Below, one piece after another: positions 56,931 to 64,000 of a DNA stretch of 64,000 bases. The notes below the pieces were generated by a model, which searched no databases, was not told the origin of the DNA, and was given only the letters and a program-made list of their open reading frames with translations. This stretch comes from Diphasiastrum complanatum (lineage: Eukaryota; Streptophyta; Lycopodiopsida; Lycopodiales; Lycopodiaceae): NCBI GenBank assembly GCA_029204225.1, contig CM055113.1:1467973-1531972 (forward strand), given 5' to 3'. Numbering within the stretch: the first letter of the stretch is position 1; each line of letters opens with the position of its first letter. The position numbers and the translations under genes were made by a program.

Positions 56931-57986
56931 TCAAGGTCCTTTACGTATGACAGTTTGAAAGTCAGCAGTTCGTGGTCTACTAGCATAGTCTAGCATATCG
57001 TTAGAACTATTTTGTATTGGTGTTCCAGTTACAGCCCACCTTCTATCAGCTTCCAAAGATACCGCAGCTCTAGTCTGCTGAGCACTGGGACTTTTCACAA
57101 GGTGAGCCTCATCAAGAATCACGCGTAACCAGTGAACCTTTTTAAGAAGGGACTTACGAAGATTTCTTTCTTTTGCTAGAATACCATATGTTGTAAACAC
57201 AATGTCCTTAGATGCTAGAGTTTTGGCATCCTTAGCACGGTCAGCTCCATGGTAGAGATGAACATCCAAGCTTCCTTGTCGAGTGTGCTCACTAAGCTGC
57301 TCATTTCAATTGGACAGCACTGTCAGTGGGCATACTACCAATGTAGCACGTGGACCCCCCAGCTTAGGTGGACACGGGGATGGATCAGCATTGCTCAAAG
57401 ACTTATCTGCAAGCTTGGGTGTGCCTCTCTTGTCTTCCAACTTTTTTCTCTTCTTAGAAGGATTGGCATCTTCATCAGGTTTTTGCACGACGACGGGACT
57501 CTGAACTATATCAACAACAGGAGGGAGCACTGCACCAGGCTTGTTTGTTGCAATAAGAGCAAGTAACTCGAGGGTCTTGCCAAGACCCATGTCATCTGCC
57601 AGAATACCGCCGCGCAAGGCATCTGGCCGATCTTTTGATGAATAATTTGTAATCGTGTTTTTGTAGATAATATCTTTGCTGCCTTTTTCAATCTCTGCTT
57701 CCCAAAAGGGTGGAAGGCCTGAACCGTTCTCTCTTTCAACCATCCAAGCTAAAGCTTCTTTCTGATGCTGCATAAGCTTACAAGTAATAACTGAGAATGG
57801 CTCCATGCTCTGGCGCTTGCTAGACGACTGGATCAATGTCTCAAACATGTTATCAATTTTGCGCTTTCGCTCCTCTCTGGACATGTCTTTCTCTGGAGTA
57901 GCAGCCATGGCCTCCTGTTGCTGCAAAACAAAATCATTCTCCATGGGCCTAATCAACTGTAACCCAGAAGCGAAGATAATGCGCAT
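56931..57986 (-). pseudogene. RAD5/HLTF-like SNF2 translocase, 5' part: ATPase N-terminal domain with nonsense codon
   Basis: 57306-57986 encodes a charged start (EERKRKIDNMFETLIQ), LMQHQKEALAWMVERENGSG, the Walker A GGILADDMGLGKTLELLALI (DDMGLGKT at about residues 131-138), a Lys-rich insert (PSKKRKKLEDKRG, a possible nuclear signal) and ATLVVCPLTVLSN. The next codon is TGA (57306-57308), where family members have Trp before NEQ. The same frame continues NEQLSEHTRQGSLDVHLYHG, IVFTTYGILAKERN, WLRVILDEAHLVKSP (motif II, DEAH) and RWAVTGTPIQN. After PIQN the family pattern ends, then a stop at 56931. A possible acceptor (GGGTTACAG on the minus strand, about 57961) suggests an upstream exon for the HIRAN domain, but none is visible. 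The nonsense codon, missing middle and 17.5-kb gap support a pseudogene. Confidence 0.85.
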
Positions 57987-58000
57987 AATTGTTAATTGTT

Positions 58001-58073
58001 AAGGCAGGCAGGCAGGCAAGCAGCGAATGTGTAAATGAAGGCAGGCAGGCAGGCAGGCAGGCAGCGAATGTGT
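58001..58073. repeat. Duplicated (GGCA)n tract with GCGAATGTG tail
   Basis: AAGGCAGGCAGGCAGGCAAGCAGCGAATGTG-type sequence occurs twice in a row (58001-58030 and 58038-58071), the second with one or two more GGCA units. It lies directly upstream of the RAD5-like start. Confidence 0.9.
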
Positions 58074-58795
58074 TGTAGAGCGCTTGGCGAAAGAGAGATG
58101 AGAGCGTGGGGAAGGGAGGAAAGAAAAACTGCCATAAAATTCAAAGCTTAAACCTCCGTTCCTGTTTTGCTGTGTCATTCGAAGGTGAAAGTGAAGGCGA
58201 AGGCGAAGGTGAAGAAAAGAAAAGCACATTATTCGTGACCCTATCATTTAGGGTAGGGCTAAAGTTTAAACCTCCGCTCGTGTTTGGGTGTGTCATTTAG
58301 AAACGAAAATACACTATTCATAATCCTAGTTTTTTAGGTGACTACATTCTTTCTTCATTGTTAGGCTGGTATGTAGGGTCTTGCCTAGTATCAACCCTGG
58401 TATTAAAGAACATACCACTTTGGTTATATACCTTGCCTGACTCGTATACGCTCGGGCAATACTAGGGATACACCATAACCTGGGCAAATTTTACCTTGTG
58501 CCCGTGTATCAAATCAGGGCCTATCCTTACATTGTCACCAATAATCAAGATCAGATATTGGTAAATGTAGCCAACAGAATGTAATAACTTGTGTAGCACT
58601 CCAAAGAGCTAACTTGAGGCTAAAGTTTGCACAATCTTATCCTCCTAAGTTGGCCTCAAATATTGGCCTAATTTGACATTCTACAATAATGTGAACAATA
58701 CCACATTTGCCTAAGTTAACATTTGCAATTTTGGCCTAAGTTTTGCAAATATTTGACAATATAACATTGGCCTAAGTTGGCATTTGCATAATCTT
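58074..58795. other. Possible former promoter region of the RAD5-like gene; no gene
   Basis: Includes a GAAGGC-type short repeat (58184-58218) and two copies of a roughly 40-bp segment beginning AAGCTTAAACCTCCG/AAGTTTAAACCTCCG at about 58144 and 58262. 58620-58795 has several diverged GGCCTAAGTTGGCATTTGCA-like units. Confidence 0.45.
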
Positions 58796-59047
58796 TCACA
58801 CGCCGTTTAGGAAAAATGTAAGTCCATATCCGAATTCACAAACATCTACATCTCCTGCCCAACTTTCATGCACTGTGAATGTGGAGCTTGTTGTTGTAGA
58901 CTGCTCTGTGATAGATGTGTCGGTCCATCGTAACTCGAAGTGTATCTCCTGACTCTTATGAGAGCTTTCTAACTCCACCACAGATTCATTTGTATACATG
59001 ATTGCAATTTCTTTAGTCACATCTATGCCTTCTACTTCACCCATCAT
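58796..59047 (-). CDS. Small ORF of unknown identity (83 codons)
   Basis: The minus-strand frame begins MMGEVEGIDVTKEIAIMYTN, has a Ser/Thr-rich stretch (TDTSITEQSTTTSSTFTVHE) and ends GYGLTFFLNGV. Composition is protein-like and the beta-rich alternating Ser/Thr stretch could be part of a secreted or pore-forming-type fold. I recognise no family, see no splice context and cannot exclude chance. It could also be one exon of a longer gene. Confidence 0.25.
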   Translation of the reverse strand: MMGEVEGIDVTKEIAIMYTNESVVELESSHKSQEIHFELRWTDTSITEQSTTTSSTFTVHESWAGDVDVCEFGYGLTFFLNGV

Positions 59048-59445
59048 GCTCTCAAAACACCCACACTTATAAATACAACCAGCTTCCTAGACCAAACCTT
59101 TGGAGTTCCAGCAATCCAATCTATGGCATTCATGTTAGTATCTACATAATCAAAGAAAAAATTCAATTACAATCTCAATTGGTATGTAAAGAGACCTTGG
59201 CAATAAGTATACATAGTTGAAAACAATAATTGCTTCTAAAAGTCCAAGCATCTATAGTGGGCATTTCCTATCCACCCTCAATCATAGATCCAAGCACACA
59301 AGCATCAAGGAGATGAAGAGGACTAACTAGTTGTCAAGCAGAGATTTGTTCCCATTAGAGCGATAACATATTTCATAATCAAGAAAAGCATGGGATTCAT
59401 GTCTAACACTAAGCATTAACACTAAGATCCATTAACACTACAACC
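59048..59445. other. No recognisable gene
   Basis: AT-rich, no motif-bearing frame. Ends in CAACC, the probable target-duplication half of the next element. Confidence 0.5.
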
Positions 59446-60441
59446 TGATGAGAATCGTGAGATGCTCTGATACGTGTAATGAATCTAGGGGAGAAAATTA
59501 ACGAAACAAGATTCAGATGGAGTTCAGATGCGTTCGTTGGGCATTGCTAGTTGAAACACTCTTACAATCCTCCAGAGAGTAGTCAGTTACTATTGATCTA
59601 CATTCATAAAATTAATACAGCGTTCGACTTAATTTCAACCAAGGTGCGAAATTCAAAGGGAACAAGAAAACTCAGACATATGAGATAAACAACATAAGAA
59701 TTCAACATCCAAGATCAGACACAACTAGAAACTAATCTATATTGATTTTCTTTGATTCTTTCAGGGCACCGCATGCGAATCCACGCAGTGCGTTGGCGTA
59801 AGAGAAGCACGGGTCTCTCACGAGTAGTAGTCTCGCTTCGGACAATTGGATCTTCTGATCCTAGACAGAATTATCTTCTCGCACACAGGCAAAGCTTCTG
59901 TCTGTGTTTGTCTTGATTGCTTACTAGCATCAAACTTCTTCAGTGTCTCTTCTCTTAGTTACACTCTGTGTATCTTGTTTTGATATATGTCAAGTATTAT
60001 CCAGTAAGTACAGTCTCTCTATGTAAACCTAAGATTAGAGTGATTACACATCTACAACTAAACAAGGAATTACAAGAGTGACAGATTAGCCACGACCTAG
60101 GAAGTATCTGCTGACGTCATGCCATCGGGTCAGATCTCTGTACTTCTGGGTACTTGCGTGATCTCTGGTGGTACTCCTTGGAGCATGAGGACAGAACGGG
60201 TTTTGTTTCCACTGTTGGTTTCGCCTACCTTGTCTGCCTTTCTCTCTTGTTGGACCACAAAGGAATCTCATTCGTGGATCCTTCGTATTTGCGAACCGTT
60301 CGTCTTCGTCTCCATTGACTTTCGTGTTCGCAAAACTCATCGTGTTTCGTGTCTCCAGATGTTCGAGTTCGCGAACATCTTCGTCAGATGAAGGGTTGAA
60401 AGCCAACAAGGCTTTGTAATCAGAAACAATTTGTTTCTTCA
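59446..60441 (-). repeat. 3' LTR of the copia derivative (996 bp)
   Basis: TGATGAGAATC on the plus strand to GTTTCTTCA. Matches 62006-62998 throughout with scattered substitutions. The minus-strand polypurine tract TTTGAGAGGGAGC lies next to it at 60442-60454. Confidence 0.95.
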
Positions 60442-60454
60442 GCTCCCTCTCAAA
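60442..60454 (-). other. Polypurine tract
   Basis: Minus strand TTTGAGAGGGAGC directly before LTR start TGAAGAAACA. Confidence 0.8.
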
Positions 60455-61438
60455 GCATGGTAGTTTTATGATCCCGAGACTGCTCCTTTGCCTCTCAAAG
60501 AGCCCTTTGTCCAGAGCTTTAGTGAAGATGTCAGCAACCATATCTTTCGTTCCTATGAAGGTGGTCTGCATCATCTTCCTTTCAATCAGATCCCTGATCA
60601 AGTGATACTTGATCGCAATGTGCTTCGTTCTTGAGTGGAACACAGAATCTTTCGTCAGGTGTATCGTAGAGGTGTTGTCCATCTGCAAGACCAATGGCTT
60701 GTTTCTTGTTTCGCCCAATTCGTCCAGGAACTGCCTTAGTCAAATTATTTTGTTGGCCATCTTCGCTGCTGCTACATACTCTGCTTCATAGGACGACTGA
60801 GCTACAATGGTCTGCTTCTTGCTAACCCAGAGAACTGCTGCTCCTGATGCGATGGTGCATCCTCCTGAGACGCTTTTACAGTCGTCCCTGAGAGATGCCC
60901 AACTAGCATCGTTGTAGGAAAGTATCCTGAGACCTGCACCACGACAATAACACAAGCCATAATCTCTCGTTACTTGAAGATATTGCAAAATTTGTTTTGC
61001 AATCTTCCAATGTGTCGAGCCTGGATTCATACAGAATTGGCTCATCCTGAATACTGCATAAGCAATATCAGGACGTGTGTTGTTCGTAAGGTACATCAGT
61101 GAATCTATCAGCCTCCTGTAGGGTGTGAGCTACATATGTTCTCTTTCTTCCTCAGTCTTTGGACAGTCGTTATTCGTTAGCATCGTCCCTGCGAGCATTG
61201 GAGTGTTCGCTCCTTTGTAGTTCAGCATCCCAAAGTCCTCTAGGATCTTCTGGGTGTATCTAGACTGGTGAAGGTATAACTTGCCTCCCTCATAGTCCCT
61301 TTCAATTTGTAAGCCTAGGTAACACCTGGCTTCTCCCAGATCCACTATCTCGAAATGCTTCGAGATGTCTGTCTTTACTTCAGCAATCAGTTGTTCACTC
61401 CTGCACAATATTAGAGTGTTGTCCACATATACAGCCAC
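60455..61438 (-). pseudogene. Copia RT catalytic end and RNase H (degenerate)
   Basis: Three broken frames. 61130-61438 begins AVYVDNTLILCRSEQLIAEV, where the catalytic YVDD box reads YVDN, then HFEIVDLGEARCYLGLQIER and KILEDFGMLNYKGANTPML; it ends at a stop at 61130. 60740-61096 has MYLTNNTRPDIAYAVFRMSQ and ILSYNDASWASLRDDCKSVS, then AQSSYEAEYVAAAKMANKII. 60455-60718 has VLQMDNTSTIHLTKDSVFHS, TKHIAIKYHLIRDLIERKM and MVADIFTKALDKGLFERQR. The open frame running past 60441 into the LTR is not part of the protein. The Asp to Asn change and stops rule out activity. Confidence 0.9.
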
Positions 61439-61990
61439 TATTCGACAATCGCCTTTTCGAGATTCATGGCAGGATCTTTCGCGAGCGTGTCGTTTGGAAA
61501 GATCTGGGTAAGGCTCTCAACAGATATGTGAGCTGCTTCTCAACTGATACTGCATTATCTGCTCTTGAGTTGTGTAGTGATAGAAACAGATCCTTCATCT
61601 TTCTCACGAAAGAGGTGAGGACTTTTCCATCCGGCCACTATAGATTCGTCAGCTGATCTTCCAGCATCATAATCTAACTTCTTGATTTCGTCTGAAATCT
61701 TGTGAGCAGTGCATCCCACATCTCCTTAGCTTTGGACAGTGTAGCCAGGTTAAGTGTAAGGCTATCTTCGATGGAAGATGATAGCAAGGCTACTGTCTTG
61801 TCATTTTTCTCCCTCCATTCACGTAGATCCTTGCCTATTGTCGTAGGTAAGTATAGTGTAGATCTTGATCTGCATGCTACTGATTGAAGCCATTGCTTCT
61901 TGAAGTCTGTTTTCTTGTTGATGGTTGATTGTCTGAATGCTTGGCCTCCTGGATTTTCTAGCTTCTTGGCTATGTCAGAATATGGCAGGG
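61439..61990 (-). pseudogene. Copia Gag fused by deletion to RT
   Basis: Minus-strand reading gives KKLENPGGQAFRQSTINKK, WLQSVACRSRSTLYLPTTIG, SSIEDSLTLNLATLSKAKEM, WDALLTRFQTKSRS, then stops, MKDLFLSLHNSRADNAVS, KQLTYLLRALPRSFQTTRS and NLEKAIVE. After AIVE comes RT sequence, so everything from late Gag to mid RT is deleted. In the relative at 29404 the Gag continues EIREEVEAQEH at this point. Confidence 0.85.
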
Positions 61991-62003
61991 TGGCTCTGAT
62001 ACC
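61991..62003 (-). other. Primer binding site of the copia derivative
   Basis: Minus strand TGGTATCAGAGCC, 2-3 bp from the 5' LTR edge at 62006. Confidence 0.92.
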
Positions 62004-62005
62004 AC

Positions 62006-62998
62006 TGATGAGAACTGTGAGATGTTCTGATATGTGTAATGAATCTGGGGGAGAAAATTCACGAAACAGTCATGACTCTCTTTCAAGATTCGGGCACTGC
62101 CAGCTGAAACACTCTTACAATCCTCCAGAGAGTAGTCAGTTACTACTGATCTACGTTCATAAAATTAATACAACATTCGACTTAATTTCGACCAAGGTGC
62201 GCAATTCAAAGAAAACAAGAAAACTCAGACATATGAGATAAACAGCATAAGCATTCAACATCCAAGATCAGACAACTAGAAACTAATCTATATTGATTTT
62301 CTCTGATTTCTTCAGGGCACTGCATGCGAATCCACACAGTGTGTTGGCGTGAGAGAAGCACGGTTCTCTCATGAGTAGTAGTCTCGCTTCACTAGCGGAC
62401 AATTGGATCTTTAGATCCTAGACAAAATTATCTTCTTGCACGCAGGCAGAGCTTGTGTCTGTGTTTGTCTTGATTGCTTACTAGCATCAGAATTCTTGAG
62501 TGTCTCTTCTCTTAGTTACACTCTGTGTATCTTGTTTTGATATATGTCAAGTATTATCTAGTAACTAAGGTCTCTCTATCTAAACCTAAGATTAGAGTGA
62601 CTATACATCTACAACTAATCAAGGAATTACAAGAGTGGCAGATTAGCGACGACCTAGGAAGTATCTACTGACGTCATGCCATCAGGTCAGATCTTTGTAC
62701 TTCTGGGTACTTGCGTAATCTCTAGTGGTACTCCTTGGAGCGTGAGCACAGAACGGGTTTCATTTCCACCGTTGGTTTCATTTACCTCGTCTGTCTTTCT
62801 CTCTTGCTAGACCACAAAGGAATCTCGTTTGTGGATCCTTCGTGTTCGCGAACTGTTCGTCTTCGTCTCCATTGACTTTCGTGTTCGTGAAACTCTTCGT
62901 GTTTCATGTCTCCAGATGTTCGAGTTTGTGAACATCTTCGTCAGGTGAAGGGATGAAAGCTAGCAAGGCTTTGTAATCAGAAACACTTTGTTTCTTCA
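62006..62998 (-). repeat. 5' LTR of the copia derivative (993 bp)
   Basis: Direct copy of 59446-60441. Minus-strand start TGAAGAAACA, followed outward by CACCC. Confidence 0.95.
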
Positions 62999-63003
62999 CA
63001 CCC

Positions 63004-63383
63004 ATTAATACTAGATCCACAACAATGATAGAGACTTACTGTTCTCTCTCTCCCTTTCTCTCTCACAAAAAGCATAAGAATTATCAATTCCAATAAGCAT
63101 CAAATCCAACAATTAGCAAATACTAAGAAAAATCAAAAAATATAATAAAGATCTCGGTTCAGTTGTTGAGGTGGTCCATCACAAGGATCCCTTTGTACAG
63201 TTGTTCTCATGGCTTCAAACATCTCTCGACTTCGTCCTCTCAGTCACAAATGACCTACTTCCAATGTCTCTCCTCCTCTAGACTCCCCTCCTCATTCACG
63301 TCAAGTTGTGCTTTTTGCTGATGGTTCCACTCTTGCCTCAACACCCTCTGTTCCTCCTTTGGCCAGCTCTTCTCATGGCACTG
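63004..63383. other. No recognisable gene
   Basis: CT-rich stretch near 63045-63065 and Ser/Pro-rich coding-like sequence at 63210-63380 that may be a copia linker crumb, but no diagnostic motif. An abrupt join to RT sequence occurs at about 63384. Confidence 0.35.
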
Positions 63384-64000
63384 TTGCCCCCTTGTTTGGT
63401 TCGTGGTATTCTCAACTTAACACCTTTCTTGAGTCACTAGGATTTAATCTTTTATGATAGAGATATTGTCATACTTCTCATTCATGTTGATGATATTATT
63501 CTGACAAGAAGTTGTATCAAGCTAGTTGAGGAACCCAAGGTTGCACTTGGAAAAGAATTCAGGATGCAAGATCTTAAAAAAATTCATTACATTTTAGGAC
63601 TAGAGATTGACTTTCATAATGATAAAGCTTTTGTATGTCAATCCAAGTATGCTCTTTCAATGCTAAAAAAGTTCAATATGCTAGATTGTAAGAGTATAGA
63701 AACTCCTATGGAGCAAATTGTAAAAGACCCTAACAAAGGTGATGAAAGATCCTTCGTGGACATCACTCTTTTTAGGAGTCTTATATGCTCCTTAATTTGG
63801 CTCACTATAACTAGGCCTGATATAAGTTTTAGTGTTCATAAGTTGTGTTCATAAGTTGAGCCAAGCTATGCAAAATCCTACTATTCATCATTGGAAAATG
63901 GCCAAAAGAGTACTTAGATGCATATCTTCAACTTTTGATTATGGTTTGTTATATAAGAGTGAAGATCTTTCTATAATTGGCTATAAAGCAGATCGGAAAT
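63384..64000 (+). pseudogene. Copia RT/RNase H fragment (element D family), runs off window end
   Basis: Begins mid-RT with WYSQLNTFLESLGFNL, a frameshift, then LIHVDDIILTRSCIKLVEEP (catalytic box HVDD for YVDD), FRMQDLKKIHYILGLEIDF, DPNKGDERSFVDITLFRSL and SLIWLTITRPDISFSVHKL. A 13-bp duplication (GTTCATAAGTTGT-type, 63834-63859) adds bases and shifts the frame. It then continues LSQAMQNPTIHHWKMAKRVL, YGLLYKSEDLSIIGYKADR to the edge. Nearest relative is element D's RT at 51807-52626. No LTR is visible. Confidence 0.9.

Larger units (their letters stand above)
59446..62998 (-). mobile_element. Copia deletion derivative with both LTRs (3553 bp)
   Basis: LTRs 59446-60441 and 62006-62998, primer site, polypurine tract and degenerate target duplication (CAACC at 59441-59445, CACCC at 62999-63003) define the element. 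In minus-strand order, Gag (61990-61440) is joined directly to the RT catalytic region (61438-61130), then RNase H. Zinc knuckle, protease, integrase and RT N-terminus are missing, so it depended on trans factors or is a post-insertion deletion. Its Gag family also occurs at 29404-29900. Confidence 0.93.

Noticed and set aside
28310-57308. Idea that UGA is read as tryptophan, since TGA repeatedly replaces conserved Trp
   Set aside because: The same frames also contain TAA and TAG stops, frameshifts and deletions, many Trp are encoded by TGG, and nuclear plant codes do not reassign UGA. G-to-A decay explains it better.

Overview
This is a repeat-dominated stretch of a nuclear plant genome. The plant assignment rests on Ty1/copia elements primed by initiator-methionine tRNA (TGGTATCAGAGC sites next to LTRs), Ty3/gypsy elements of Tat/Athila type with a TGGCGCC tRNA-Asp-like primer site, and a RAD5/HLTF-type SNF2 gene of the kind found in land plants. 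Long (TA)n and (TC)n microsatellites and nested transposons suggest a large genome. A fern, lycophyte or other non-flowering plant is possible, but I cannot prove it from the sequence. There are no prokaryotic features, rRNAs, tRNAs or CRISPR arrays.

Layout. 1-1540: 5' end of a minus-strand copia element (Gag, primer site, LTR with a CT/TA microsatellite). 1545-7246: two degenerate repeat fields, a long (TC)n tract and a copia RT relic. 7247-15646: minus-strand gypsy element with both LTRs, degenerate RT/RNase H/integrase and a large unidentified ORF region downstream of integrase. 15647-22689: mostly unassigned DNA with a 230-bp-arm inverted repeat (17049-18480). 22695-25667: short non-autonomous copia element S (matching LTRs, TATAA target duplication) with a 331-codon ORF of unknown origin. 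25672-32699: a copia element B/B' scrambled by duplication and foreign fragments. 32700-35935: a second, LTR-less gypsy fragment with two protease-like domains. 35902-37432: a tandem duplication, unassigned DNA and a GC-rich hairpin.

38612-57986 (minus strand) holds the only clear host gene, a RAD5/HLTF/SMARCA3-like DNA translocase. Its ATPase N-terminal half (56931-57986) and its RING plus helicase-C half (38612-39408) are 17.5 kb apart. Between them lie copia element D (40484-52626), the complete copia element C nested inside D (45961-51806, ATTCT target duplication), a minus-strand LTR plus leader (52627-54254), a second S-type fragment (54255-55043) and a cluster of perfect palindromes (55048-55293). 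The gene carries an in-frame TGA in its conserved ATPase region, and the exons that should join the halves are not visible, so it looks like a pseudogene here.

58000-64000: unassigned DNA, a 3.55-kb minus-strand copia deletion derivative with both LTRs (59446-62998) and a copia RT/RNase H fragment running off the window end. Almost every transposon reading frame has stops, frameshifts or catalytic changes. The region is a graveyard of nested retrotransposons around one broken repair gene. Its most unusual contents are the unidentified ORFs in S and in the gypsy element, the 33-bp-phased CCAAT array in the S/D LTRs, and several large inverted repeats and palindromes.
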